64,000 nt of DNA from Cyrtodaria siliqua (GCA_037043455.1 JAWPHD010002628.1:184287-248286), one strand, 5' to 3'. Counted from the first letter of the stretch, positions 44,409-54,289 are shown. A program made the numbers and translations. The notes: a model not told the origin generated them from the letters alone.

Positions 44409-44744
44409 GAAGCAAATATAAGAATCATAATTTGAAAATAACAAACCATTGTAGAATTTTGTGCTCGCGTTTCCAGACAACAAACTTTGATTGCCGTAAT
44501 ACGAGTTGTTGCACCCGTAACACTCTTTGCTTGTAGAACTGTAAAACCAACTTTTGCACGTGGCTGTTATTTCGCAAGACAGCGCACACACGAGCGTACT
44601 GTTTGCCATCATTGTAAACACCGTGTCGCCGATCCGGCAATTCAGTCCGTCTTTCGTGACATCATGGACGTACCTTGTTGAAGCCCAGGCTAATGCAATA
44701 ACAATAGACACCACAAAAGCCAACATAGAGAATTGAACATTCAT
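33809..44744 (-). CDS. Secreted C-type-lectin-like protein, four coding exons
   Basis: I assemble the coding sequence from minus-strand exons 44,744-44,447, 36,911-36,784, 36,154-36,058 and 34,014-33,809. All introns start GT and end AG, the phases 1, 0 and 1 agree across junctions, and the total of 729 nt gives 242 residues plus TAG. Residues 1-22 form a signal peptide. Residues 23-100 hold six Cys (36, 53, 57, 63, 75, 78) in a PAN/Apple-like pattern with several N-glycosylation sequons. Residues about 143-242 resemble a C-type lectin fold: a CEHIGGY start (Cys145), an FWTS strand near 180, and a final ALCE (Cys239). The second usual disulfide and a clear sugar-binding motif are missing, so sugar binding is doubtful. 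A secreted or extracellular recognition role is inferred. The start was chosen because it follows a stop-free signal peptide; an untranslated exon further upstream cannot be excluded. Confidence 0.65.
34060..34262 (-). pseudogene. Degenerate duplicate of exon 4 and its acceptor
   Basis: About 200 bp repeat the end of intron 3 and most of exon 4. The copy keeps an acceptor (CTACCTACAG near 34,220) and the NVGFWT start. After that it has deletions, shifts and a stop. It lies directly upstream of exon 4 in the gene's sense, in tandem. Confidence 0.75.
34265..35480. other. Intron 3 sequence, mostly unassigned
   Basis: A short tandem duplication of about 96 bp spans roughly 34,437-34,605 (shared GACAG.ACTATT.TGTCGA). 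Otherwise no gene, RNA or repeat is seen. Confidence 0.45.
35484..35915. repeat. Minisatellite, 60 bp unit, about 7 copies, in intron 3
   Basis: The unit contains AACCCACGTGTGATTGATTA, CGTTATCACTCCATTCAATG and GACGGTAACGTAATGTCGG. Copies are about 95 percent alike by eye. Confidence 0.9.
36058..36154 (-). other. Lectin-like gene exon 3
   Basis: It encodes IYCEHIGGYPICLGTDVEID and on to residue 174. The acceptor is TGTTTCAG at 36,157-36,155; the donor is GTAATT at 36,057. This is the most lectin-like part. Confidence 0.65.
36222..36260. repeat. (GA)n microsatellite
   Basis: About 19 GA units, in intron 2 of the lectin-like gene. Confidence 0.95.
36310..36485. repeat. Interrupted (GA)n tracts
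   Basis: Several GA runs separated by short variants, in intron 2. Confidence 0.9.
36556..36615. repeat. (GAA)n microsatellite
   Basis: About 18 AAG/GAA units in intron 2 of the lectin-like gene. Confidence 0.95.
36784..36911 (-). other. Lectin-like gene exon 2
   Basis: It encodes residues 101-142, including DTGWLSKTDVATGYVWVTNP. The acceptor is TTTTTCAG at 36,914-36,912 and the donor GTAATT at 36,783. The next 170 bases remain open but are read as intron. Confidence 0.6.
36880..37585 (-). repeat. Tandem array of the exon 2 acceptor region, about 47 bp unit, 14 copies
   Basis: Each unit on the minus strand contains a T-rich tract or GTTGTT, a CAG, then GAGATCCGGGTTGGTTATCG and ACTGATGTTG, which is the start of exon 2. 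The copy nearest 36,911 is the one continued by the rest of exon 2. The other 13 copies repeat only the splice acceptor and the first 33 or so exon bases. Units are mostly 47 bp, some 49-60 bp with an A-run. Confidence 0.85.
37590..38905. repeat. Minisatellite, 36 bp unit, about 36 copies, in intron 1
   Basis: The unit reads about GTTACATTAGTTGCCACACG plus TTAACATGTAGGATAT. Variation is high. It directly follows the exon 2 acceptor array and shares a short ACATGTATGCC-like linker with it. Confidence 0.9.
38915..39611. repeat. CAG/TAG-rich modules left of the fold-back
   Basis: Interrupted AGCAGTAGCAGTAG runs alternate with a module that contains TTGTTTCTACTTTCCCACCA and GACAACCCCTTTCGCA (at about 39,105 and 39,400). 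The module is the outer part of the fold-back arm at 39,612, so it was amplified on this side only. Confidence 0.8.
39612..42118. mobile_element. Long fold-back element with a satellite-like core
   Basis: The arms at 39,612-40,150 and 41,457-42,118 are inverted copies. Shared pieces are TACTTTCCCACCATCATGTT at the outer ends, a CTACTGCTA-rich part, CTTCCATCAACATCTATTG and TCGTTCTCAACCGTTACAG near the centre. The core (40,150-41,460) is a 178-bp tandem repeat. No open frame is supported. Long structured inverted arms with tandem repeats resemble fold-back (Foldback/Galileo-type) transposons; a tandem core is also known from Helitron-like elements of bivalves. It sits in intron 1 of the lectin-like gene. 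Confidence 0.75.
40150..41460. repeat. Tandem repeat, about 178 bp unit, about 7 copies (fold-back core)
   Basis: Units begin near GATTTTAGTAGCACTACC (40,155, 40,332, 40,509, 40,686, 40,861, 41,038, then more diverged at 41,217 and 41,396). They contain CAGCGTGTCTATGTGGTTGA and AACACTCGTTATCCGACGAC. The first five are very similar, the last two diverged. Confidence 0.9.
42120..42625. other. Intron 1 sequence, nothing recognised
   Basis: No gene or repeat is supported. Confidence 0.4.
42630..42965. repeat. Tandem repeat, about 68 bp unit, 4-5 copies
   Basis: Units share AACTATTCCGGAAATGCTCT, ACGCAAAGTAAGAATT and TTAAACATGCCTGGCGATT. A weaker relic of the same unit (TTTGCGCAAAGTAAGAATA) reappears near 43,310. 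Confidence 0.85.
43062..43140 (+). mobile_element. tRNA-like SINE head or tRNA relic
   Basis: An A-box-like GGCGCAGTCTGTTAAAG (about 43,070) and a B-box-like GGGTTCGAGCC (about 43,123) are spaced as in a Pol III promoter. The ends do not form an acceptor stem, so it is not a working tRNA gene. Confidence 0.5.
43150..43730. other. Intron 1 sequence, nothing recognised
   Basis: AT-rich, no gene supported. Confidence 0.4.
43732..43918. repeat. Tandem repeat, about 61 bp unit, 3 copies
   Basis: Units share ACATTTATAAAATCAGT, AATATTCATAGATA and ACTAATAAAGGCATGTTATT. Confidence 0.9.
43920..44205. other. Intron 1 sequence near the exon 1 duplicate
   Basis: AT-rich, nothing recognised. Confidence 0.4.
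44207..44368 (-). repeat. Partial duplicate of exon 1 end with its donor
   Basis: This segment repeats the last part of exon 1 (from the GTGTTACGGGTGCAACAAC motif) together with the first 60 or so intron bases, including the GGTGAAGCAAATATAA piece and a (GA)n tract. The copy keeps an open frame in the phase of exon 1 and keeps the GT donor. It lies inside intron 1. Confidence 0.75.
44213..44237. repeat. (GA)n microsatellite
   Basis: About 12 GA units, at the end of the duplicated exon 1 segment. Confidence 0.95.
44369..44406. repeat. (GA)n microsatellite in intron 1
   Basis: About 19 GA units close to the exon 1 donor; its partner at 44,213 sits at the same place in the duplicate. Confidence 0.95.
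44447..44744 (-). other. Lectin-like gene exon 1
   Basis: It encodes the signal peptide and the Cys-rich N-terminal domain (residues 1-99 plus one base). The donor is ATG|GTTTGT at 44,446. The frame stays open beyond the donor through a (GA)n tract, but that extension is low complexity and is read as intron. Confidence 0.65.
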
Positions 44745-45380
44745 TTTCAAATGATCCGATAAAATAATTTCTGTTTAAAATGTGCAGACACCGGAGATAT
44801 GTGCAAACATGCGCAGCCCAATCTGTAATGATAATGAAATAATGAAATGTGTAGTCTGTACTGGTATTCCCAGATATTCGAGGGGAATTCAGAAAGTTCT
44901 AATACGGACACAATAACAGGAAAACCTGTGTAGACCAGGTTGAAATGCTCATGTCCAGTTTGTATTTAGATACACGTCGCACATTATATGCATTGTTAAA
45001 GTTATTAGACGAAGGACCTGCAATACTAATACAATCATAAAGCACTATTTTTAACAAACATATTCAACTCAAAACTGTAATACTATATATTAAACAAAAT
45101 AACCCAAATCGTGGGTCAAGTTTACAATAAATACTGAAAAGAGGATACAGGAAGCAAGGAACACAAACAAGAGAGAAAGGTGGTATGTGCATATTGTACT
45201 TAGATGTTGGTCTCACGACCGCACGCTATCAAATGTTTGAAGAGAAAGAGAAGATAAAATGAAGGCATAGGTTTGGACAATAATATTTTTGTTTTAACAT
45301 AGGCCATAGTTCTTCATTCACGGTCATGCAGAAGCTGTATTAAGATGTAGTCGTAGTGTGAAGTGTATCCAGTAATTCAA
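44745..45380. other. Upstream region of the lectin-like gene
   Basis: The promoter should lie here. No convincing TATA box could be placed. On the minus strand a TTATCATTACAG sequence near 44,830 could be the acceptor of an upstream untranslated exon. Confidence 0.35.
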
Positions 45381-45384
45381 GCAC

Positions 45385-45540
45385 GAGGTATAATTGCTTT
45401 TATCGGAACCGAGACTCAGAACCGAGGCTCTGCCGAGGTTCTGATTAAAACAAATATACCGAGAGTTGGAATTTCCCTATCAGAACAAGCTACCCATGAT
45501 TGATTATTTTTCTTGCATACCATTTACATTATGTGCATTG
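45385..45540. mobile_element. Fold-back element F1, copy 2
   Basis: Inverted, diverged match to 8,571-8,715, with GGTATAATTGCTTTTATCGG, CCGAGGCTCTGCCGAGG and GTTGGAATTTCCCTATC. The flanking TTTTTCTTGCATACC is shared too, so the element extends beyond the palindrome. Confidence 0.75.
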
Positions 45541-45544
45541 GCGT

Positions 45545-46355
45545 TGCCAGCTATACGGAAGTATTCAACATGTATATAACATGTATATGTGTGTCTTAAA
45601 ATAAAACATAATATCATATTGCAAACACAGTTTTAATTAATTATGATAATGCATGTAGTGCAATTATTTGGTTTAAGGTGAAACTCTATGGCAATAGAAA
45701 CATTATAGGTTGAACATTGGAAAGTAGTATGCACCTAATTCAAAATATAATTTAAAGGGAACCGCGTGAAATTGGAGATTATTTTCCAATACATCCGTTC
45801 TAAACGTCACAAAACACGGTTAATTTTACATTGCTCTACATATGTAGCAGGACCCCTCTGGACCACTGTATAACTTCCTGAATTTTCTAAAAACATTTTC
45901 TTTGTGAAACTTGAAGTCTGTTGCTCGAATTATCCAGCAAAAACACGGTGTTTTTTTTAATATCAATAGTTTGAAGACACCCTCTTAAATTTGTCCATTT
46001 CACTGACATTTTCAAAAGTATCACTATCCAGTTTTAGATTCTCGGATCTGGGCTCAGAAACATTCAGGCATACCCAAACATATATGAAACCATGAACTTG
46101 TCCTATTCTTGTCACCTACAACAACAAAAGAGAAACTATGAGTATTTGCACATTTTAAGAAATAAACAAGATCCGAATAACGCAGATCTTTTTTTTAAGC
46201 GTAAGAAAGTTAATGTGACCAGGTGACTGACAAGAGAAATAACTGTTTAGTGAGACCTAAATGACAGTTGGACAAGATGTTTTTATGATAAGCACTTCGC
46301 TGAAAAATAACATCTTAAACAAAATTGTTACGTTATAAGTTGAACACCTCTTGTT
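45545..46355. other. Spacer, nothing recognised
   Basis: No supported gene, RNA or repeat. Confidence 0.4.
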
Positions 46356-46358
46356 TAC

Positions 46359-47395
46359 AGTATGGTCAAGCCGAGACATGGATACAGTATGATCAAGCCG
46401 AGACATGGATACAGTATGGTCAAGCCGAGACATGGATACAATATGGTCAAGCCGAGAAATGGATACAGTATGATCAGACCGAGACATGGATACAGTGTGG
46501 TCAGACCGAGACATGGATACAATGTGGTCAGACCGAGACATGGATACAATGTGGTCAAGCCGAGACATGGATACAGTGTGGTCAGACCGAGACATGGATA
46601 CAGTGTGATCAAGCCGAGACATGGATACAGTATGGTCAGACCGAGACATGTATACAGTGTGGTCAGACGGAGACATGGATACAGTGTGGTCAAGCCGAGA
46701 CATGTATACAGTGTGGTCAGACCGAGACATGGATACAATGTGGTCAGACCGAGGCATGGATACAGTGTGGTCAAGCCGAGACATGGATACAGTGTGGTCA
46801 AGCCGAGACATGGATACAGTGTGGTTAGACCAAGACATGGATACAGTGTGGTCAAGCCGAGACATGGATACAGTGTGGTCAGACCCAGACATGGATAAGG
46901 TGTGGGCAGATCGAGACATGGATACAGTGTGGTCAGACCCAGACGTGGATACAATATGGACAGACCGATACATGGATACAGTGTGGTCAAGCTGAGACAT
47001 GGATACAGTGTGGTCAGACCGAGACATGGATACAGTATGGTCAGACTGAGACATGGATACAGTGTGGTCAAGCCGAGACATTGATAAAATGTGGTCAGAC
47101 CGCGACATGGATACAGTATGGTCAGACCAAGACATGGATACAGTATGGTCTGACCGAGACATTGATACAGTATGGTTAGACCGAGACATGGATACAGTGT
47201 GGTCAGACAAGACATGGATACAGTATGGTCAGACCGAGACATTGATACAGTATGGGTCGGCAAATATTATGGATACAGTATGGTCAGACCGAGACATTGA
47301 TACAGTATGGGTCAGCAGATAGTATGGATACAGTGTGGTCAAGCCGAGACATTGATACAGTATAGGTCGGCAGATATTATGGATACCATATCGGA
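46359..47395. repeat. Minisatellite, 27 bp unit, about 38 copies
   Basis: The unit is about ACATGGATACAGTGTGGTCA plus GACCGAG. The period of nine codons gives long open frames in several frames on both strands (the longest 317 codons on the minus strand). None has a real start region, and all read as perfect periodic peptides, so I annotate no gene. Confidence 0.95.
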
Positions 47396-47735
47396 ACTTA
47401 TTGAATACCCACGTTTACTTTTAAATAAATATTACATGCGTCTGCGCAGAATAACAATGCACATTTCCAGCAATTCAAAACTGCGAAAAATCAATATAAT
47501 TGCCAGAGATAATATGCAAAAAGTGTCATCTGATTTGGAAAAACATGTTAAATATTTATATTTTATCAACTGTTCCTATTATGACTGGTTACTATTGTGA
47601 CTGTCTCCATAAACAAACGGCATTGTAGAATATTTTGCTTCATTGTGTTTTATGCGTTACTGTTACACGTGAATTGATACACAGACATTTGATAGCATAA
47701 TTAAGTTACAATCTGTATACATCAAGAAGCAAAGT
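47396..47735. other. Spacer, nothing recognised
   Basis: No supported gene. Confidence 0.4.
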
Positions 47736-47745
47736 AAGATTCTAT

Positions 47746-48212
47746 TCACCAAGGAAAGTGCCAATATCAGATATGTTCTATTCACCAAGGAAAGTGCCAA
47801 TATCAGATATGTTCTATTCACCAAGGAAAGTGCCAATATCAGATATGTTCTATTCACCAAGGACAGTGCCAATATCAGATATGTTCTATTCACCAAGGAA
47901 AGTGCCAATATCAGATATGTTCTATTCACCAAGGAAAGTGCCAATATCAGATATGTTCTATTCACCAAGGACAGTGCCAATATCAGATATGTTCTATTCA
48001 CCAAGGAAAGTGCCAATATGAGATATGTTCTATTCACCAAGGAAAGTGCCAATATCAGATATGTTCTATTCACCAAGGACAGTGCCAATATCAGATATGT
48101 TCTATTCACCAAGGAAAGTGCCAATATCAGATATGTTCTATTCACCAAGGAAAGTGCCAATATCAGATATGTTCTATTCACCAAGGAAAGTGCCAATATC
48201 AGATATGTTCAG
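47746..48212. repeat. Minisatellite, 36 bp unit, 13 nearly identical copies
   Basis: The unit contains CACCAAGGAAAGTGCCAATA and TCAGATATGTTCTATT. Copies differ almost only at one base (GGAAAG or GGACAG). The C variant sits in copies 4, 7 and 10, so a three-unit (108 bp) higher-order period is visible. This is the most homogeneous array in the window and probably the youngest. Confidence 0.95.
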
Positions 48213-48214
48213 TA

Positions 48215-48755
48215 TTTTTACCATGTCGAATGCTCTCTCAAAAACCTGCCTAAAACGGTGGTTAGAAAACCAGTCAACCACTACAGACAGCTTCCTGAAC
48301 CTGAGTTAAATATAGCCGGTTCCTTTTTACTTGTTTTGAAGAAAGAGTATAAGCAGACATATTTTAACATCAAAAAATTAGCTCAATTGGTCGATACCTG
48401 GGGCAAGTTTCATGAGGCTATATTACTAGGCATGTATGTTTTACTCTAGAATATATCATTTCATTTAAAAAATAAATTTGTTTTTTAGGATGTAACACTT
48501 ATATTATTACAATAATGTCCTATTCAAACAAAATGCACCGTAGATTCACTGTGTTAATATATTATTTAATTTAACAACGTTTATACAAACCCTTGAAATG
48601 TGTTGAGTTATGCGGTGGATAGGAACAATTTAACAACTTGTATTTATTGATTGTTAATGGTGCAATGGAATGGTTGTTTAAATATTTAACAACACATTAT
48701 CGCATGTTGTTTGAAGCCGTCCAATACAGACGGGAAAGATGAAAAGGTATCCGAG
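48215..48755. other. Spacer after the 36-bp array
   Basis: A plus-strand frame continues from the array to 48,449 with non-repetitive sequence. I recognise nothing in it and cannot exclude a small exon, but no support exists. Confidence 0.35.
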
Positions 48756-48769
48756 AACTGTGTCCTACT

Positions 48770-49795
48770 TGAATAGGCGTTCTGAATATGAATTATGATA
48801 CACGCGTACTACTGGAATAGGCGTTCTGATACACACGCAGGAATAGGCGTTCTGATACACGCCTACTGCTTGAATTGGCGTTCTGATACATGCGATTGAA
48901 TAGGCGTTCTGATATACGCGTACTACTTGAATAGGAGTTTCGATACACGAGTACTACTTGAAAATGCATTCTGATACAGGCGTACTGCTTGAATATGCGT
49001 TCTGATACACGCGTACTACTTGAATAGGCCTTCTGATACATGCGTATTACTTGAATAGGGCTCTTATACACGCGTACTACTTGAATAGGCGTTCTGATAC
49101 ACGCGCTTGAATAGGCGTTCTGATAAATGCGTACTACTTGCATCGGCGTTCTGATACACGCGCTTGAATAGCCGTTCTGATACACGCGTACTACTTGAAT
49201 AGGAGTTCCGATACACGCGTACTACTTGCATAGGAGTTCTGATACACAAGCAGGAATAGGCGTTCTGATACACGCCTACTGCTTGAATTGGCGTTCTGAT
49301 ACATGCGATTGAATAGGCGTTCTGATATACGCTTACTACTTGAATAGGAGTTTCGATACACGAGTACTACTTGAAAATGCATTCTGATACAGGCGTACTG
49401 CTTGAATAGGCGTTCTGATACACGCGTACTACTTGAATAGGCCTTCTGATACATGCGTATTACTTGAATAGGGCTCTTATACACGCGTACTACTTGAATA
49501 GGCGTTCTGATACACGCGCTTGAATAGGCGTTCTGATAAATGCGTACTACTTGCATCGGCGTTTTGATACACGCGCTTGAATAGCCGTTCTGATACACGC
49601 GTACTACTTGAATAGGAGTTCCGATACACGCGTACTACTTGCATAGGAGTTCGGATAAACAGGTACTACTTGAATAGGCGTTCTGATTCACGCGTATTAC
49701 TTGAATAGACGTTCTGATATACGCGTACTACTTGAATAGGCATTCTGATACTAGCGTACTACTTGAATAGGCGTTTCGATACACGCGTACGTGGC
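48770..49795. repeat. Minisatellite, about 31 bp unit, with a 413-bp higher-order duplication
   Basis: The unit is about ACTTGAATAGGCGTTCTGATACACGCGTACT without strict length. The stretch beginning at 48,841 is repeated almost without change from 49,254, a shift of 413 bp, so a block of about 13 units was duplicated as a whole. Confidence 0.9.
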
Positions 49796-49994
49796 CTTAC
49801 TAAATTAAGGAATAAACGGTATCCCAAACAAACTAATTCATTTATTTTCAAAATTCATTTTTTCTTTATGTGTTTACCATGGTCAGTCATTTAAAAAAAA
49901 ACGCAACACATGAACAAGAAGTGTTCAACTTGCAACTCTTTCATTTTGTAACTGAGATAAATATCTTGATATCTGCCCGAATATGTTCAATTTA

Positions 49995-52450
49995 ATGGCA
50001 AAAGTAGATATAAAAGTCGAACGGGAAAAGTAGCATTCAAGGACGACATTGAACTACAATCACACAAAGAAACAAAGAACAACTATATATAGAAATGAAT
50101 AAAAGGCAAGATAAGACATCACAAACAAAGGGTTGACAATAGGCTACCGCATTGGAACGGTCAGTGGCAAAAAATGCCGCTGGGGGTTTAAACCAGGTTC
50201 TAGGGTGCACCAAACCCCACTCTTACCCTATTGTCATCCCAATAAACAGGACAGTGTAAATAAAGATATCCCCACTAGGTTATAATCTCTAACAAACAAG
50301 GCAGCATTAATAGGCAATATAAGTAAAACATATCAATGATCATGTATATATAATATAAAATATAGAAGCCTAAAAAGCCACAAAGTAAGTTATTCATGCA
50401 TTTGCAGAAGCCAGAGCAACAAGAGAACACACCGTTAAGGGTACGACAAGACAAGATTAAAGACAAACATCAAATGCTACCGTCCTATAAGGATTTAAGT
50501 AGACGTCATCATAGGGTCATATCACAATCAAAGAGGAAAGCATAGTGGCAAACTGTAAATGGTTCAACCACTAAACATGCAGTGAGTTACAAAATGATAG
50601 GGTCATAGCCTATTTTGATAAACCTTTTAACAAGTTTAATAAAGATTGTATGAAAGTGATTATGACAAATGATCTTTCGAAGTCTATAAATCACATAGCC
50701 ATAGAAGTCTGGTTGTGATAGTCCTTGTCGCAGAAGAGTTCTTAAATTACTTTTATATTTTTTTGAAGTTTATGATAACGGTAGCCCTGCTGGAGTAGCT
50801 TTTTAGTTACTTAGTATACAATATTACGAATATTAAAGTCCTCAACACAACTACAAGCTCTAGAAAAACGAATAAGTTGAGAAGAGAAACATAGACCCCA
50901 TAAGAAGTAGCTCGGGGATATTTAACAAAATCACAATTAAAATCATCTCTCTTGTCATAGCTTTCATTAAGTATTTCTCCATTTTCAATAGAGAGTAAAT
51001 CAAGAAAAGAAGCGACAGTATCAGATATATTAGCTTTGTTGAGTTGAAGTTCCTTAGGATAGGTATTATTAACCATAGTAGAAAAGAAAGGATTGTCAAT
51101 GTTCAATATGTCATACAAATACCGAGAGGTGTCATTAAATGCTTCAATTACATCTGCTTGAGTATCGGATGAAAGACTCAACATGAAATCTCGTTCATAG
51201 CAATACAAGAACAAATCTGCGACAAGAGGTGAACAGTTCGTACCCATAGGGATACCAACAATTTGTCTATAAACGGTAGTTCCATTCCTGACGAATATAC
51301 TATATAACAGAATAACGAGAGCGCTTCACAAAAGTCTTGGCAAGTCGACCGCCGTCAGTAAAAAAGCTTTAATATTGTTACAGGCCAAACAAATGTAGTT
51401 TTTTCTCTAGCGAATGTTGTTTTGAATAAGAGCAATAAGCATGTCTTTGATTAGGTGATGTGGTAAGGTTGTATATAGTGTAGAGAACTCATACATACTT
51501 ATAGATGAAACTTGACGTTTATTGCAAATGTTATCAAGAATGTCTCTGGAATTTTTAATAGACCAAAATAAATTAATCCCAGAGATTTCATAAGTTTTAG
51601 CATAATATTGTTTAACGTGATATTTAACGGCAGTAAGACAAGCAGTTAAGAGCTTGGTGGTGGTGCAGGCACTAGAATTCGAATTAAATATACGGATTTT
51701 AATGTAATTTAGAAATCCAGTACATAGTTGGCAGATTGTTGTGCTTTTCGTCTAACACAGCCTTGAAAGTAGTGCACTGAGTAATATGTGTGGAAACAAC
51801 ACCATCCTCAGTAGATTGAACTGGTGTATACGAATTAGTGCTACTGAGTTCCAGAGATAAAACATTGACGTAATGTAGGCGTCAAACAATAATTACATTA
51901 TCAGCTGCTTTATCAGAAAGAACTAGAACAAATTTATGAAATTCTTGAATTCCCGATTTTAAATTACGACACGAAAACCTAGGTCTCGGAGTAAAGACGG
52001 GTTATCATTATAAAAATTAATATGTGTATCTTTAAGTTTTAAAAATTGACCTTTTCCAAGTAGGAAGAGAGTTTGGGTCCGCATGTTCTCTACGACATGT
52101 TATACTAAAATCCTCAATAAATTGAGCGATATGAGCACGACATTCATTAAAATCAATAATTGACGGTAATCTATACTTTAGAACCTTTAGAAAACTAGAT
52201 GTTTAATACGTTTATCTACAATATCAAAATTACCAGTGCTGACATGACCTGTCGGAGCATAGCACAATTTTGATGTATTACACACACATTCCTTAGGAGC
52301 GCTTTTTACTATATCAAGGTCAAAAACTATTTTGTTGTAGTTGAAAATAATATTTCTAATTTGTTTTTATACTTACAACAAATTAGAGGATTTTCTGATT
52401 TTTTGAAATATTTAGGAATAGATGTCAACTACATGATAATCTAGAAAAAT
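49995..52450 (-). pseudogene. Penelope-like retroelement with broken reverse transcriptase
   Basis: On the minus strand, pieces in several frames follow one reverse transcriptase in order. They are a CYAPTGHVSTGNFDIVDKR-like start (about 52,250), a LVLSDKAADNVIIV block (about 51,900), LPTMYWISKLH (about 51,740), a WSIKNSRDILD-like stretch (about 51,560), then the open part from 51,247 with MGTNCSPLVADLFLYCYERD. The catalytic YLDD box reads YLYD here (about 51,108-51,121), so the active-site Asp is lost. Later pieces reach about 50,590. The last 600 bp (49,995-50,600) recur as truncated copies at 13,397, 16,869, 21,498, 21,697 and 32,752. The family is best described as Penelope-like; no endonuclease domain is recognisable. 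Confidence 0.75.
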
Positions 52451-53200
52451 ACTTGACATGTCAATGAAATGCATACCCTTATTAAGATACAGATTTTTTT
52501 AGAAAATGTCTGACGTTGTCAGACTCCTAATCAATATGGGGTCGGAGAACATGATGTGTGTAGCTTTTAATTATGGAAGCAGTGTTATAAAAATAAGACG
52601 TGAAAGCATAGAGTGCTTTCCAGACAGCATAGAGTGCTTTCCAGACTGTTTAAAACTAGTATGCAAATCAGCGACTGACATAAGGAAAAACTGGATCAAT
52701 GAATAAAGTCAAATGATTCCTTCGTTATAAAGCATTATGACATGAAATAGTAAGTGCTTCCTAATGTTGCTTCATCTGTATTTTTGAAAAAGTGTAAAGA
52801 ATGCGATTTGAAGCAAATATCTTTAATTATAAAAATAAGTGCAATGTAAATTAAGACAAAAACTGCGTGCAGCTTGTCGTTTAAGGTTATAGTAGTCCGA
52901 TATTCCCATTTGTGAATGTAAACAATTGGAATATGCATAGTTTTGCTATTTGTCGGTTTTCACGATTTCGGCGAACATTAACATAAAATTCAATCCTTTG
53001 AAAATGATTAGTCTACTGAAAATATATATGATTGGGAACATCTGCCGCAGGCATTGTCATGATTTCCTCCTTTATAAAATATAAGTTTCAATACTTTATT
53101 ATAAGAAAAAAAATGAGAACATACGAAATTTAATATTTGGGTGGGGAAACAAACATATTTGCATATAATGATGAAAAATCCATACATTTTGACCAAATAT
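52451..53200. other. Spacer, nothing recognised
   Basis: A small tandem duplication (CAGACAGCATAGAGTGCTTT at about 52,606-52,645) is present. No supported gene. Confidence 0.4.
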
Positions 53201-53205
53201 ATCTG

Positions 53206-53945
53206 TACATGTGATATGGTATGTGACATTTTGTCAAAAGATATCTGTACATGTGATATGGTATGTGATAAGGTATGTGATATGGTATGTGATAAGGTAT
53301 GTCATGTGGTATGTGATATGGTATGTGATGTGGTATGTGATATGGTATGTGATGTGGTATGTGATATGGTATGTGATGTGGTATGTGATAATGGTATGTG
53401 ATGTGGTATGTGATATGGTATGTGATATGGTATGTGATGTGGTATGTGATATGCTATGTGATGTGGTATGTGATATGGTATGTGATATGGTATGTGATAT
53501 GTTATGTGATGTGGTATGTGATATGATATGTGATGTGGTATGTGATATGGTATGTGATGTGGTATGTGATGTGGTATGTGATATTGTGTGTGATGTGGTA
53601 TGTGATATGTTATGTGATATGGTATGTGATATGTTATCTGATGTGGTATGTGATATGGTATATGATGTGGTATGTGATATGGTATGTGATGTGGTATGTG
53701 ATATGGTATGTGATGTGGTATGTGATATGGTATGTGATGTGGTATGTGATATGGTATATGATATGTTATGTGATGTGGTATGTGATATGGTATGTGATGT
53801 GGTTAGTGATATGATATGTGATCTGGTATGTGATATGGTATGTGATATGGTATATGATGTGGTATGTGATATGGTATGTAATATGGTATGTGAAATGGTA
53901 TGTGATATGGTATGTGATATGGTATGTGATATGGTATGTGACATA
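53206..53945. repeat. 12 bp minisatellite, about 60 copies
   Basis: Two 12-mers, TATGTGATATGG and TATGTGATGTGG, alternate irregularly and in places form a 24-bp higher-order unit. Open frames on both strands (up to 258 codons) are repeat artefacts. Confidence 0.95.
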
Positions 53946-53949
53946 CAGC

Positions 53950-54285
53950 AACAATTACTATTCATCGTTTTGTTTTACAAAATATGAATAAAATGGTTAT
54001 TTTGGTAAATTTATAAATGCTTAATAAAGTCGTCACTTAAAATACTAGCAAACTGTCCAATTATCTGTCAGATTCTTAATATTGCGATAAAATTCACCTT
54101 TAATTCAACACTTATATTTTTATCTTAAAATGAAGCATACGATCATATTTAAATTGAAAACATGTTGTGTGAAGGTTTGCTGGGAAGGACGTAGTGCTGA
54201 GATTTTTTTAATTCGACATTTAAAGCTTCTTTGATATCATTCAGATATAAAAGTATCGAGAAAAAAAACGGTCCCAAGTCTGTTA
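53950..54285. other. Spacer between two arrays
   Basis: AT-rich, nothing recognised. Confidence 0.4.
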
Positions 54286-54289
54286 CTCT

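Noticed and set aside
44112..44446. Unspliced extension of lectin-like exon 1
   Set aside because: The frame continues through a (GA)n tract giving Ser-Leu repeats, and a GT donor with matching phase precedes it.
46257..47210. Long open frames (up to 317 codons) in the 27-bp array on both strands
   Set aside because: The peptides are perfect nine-residue periodicities present in several frames at once, which follows from a period divisible by three.
47746..48212. CRISPR-like array
   Set aside because: Units are directly joined without spacers and the DNA is animal; it is a minisatellite.
48018..48449. Gene reading out of the 36-bp array into unique sequence
   Set aside because: The unique part (about 80 codons) matches nothing I know and lacks a start outside the repeat.
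53211..53987. 258-codon frame and its opposite-strand partner
   Set aside because: It is the translation of a 12-bp repeat in every frame; no non-repetitive start or end region exists.
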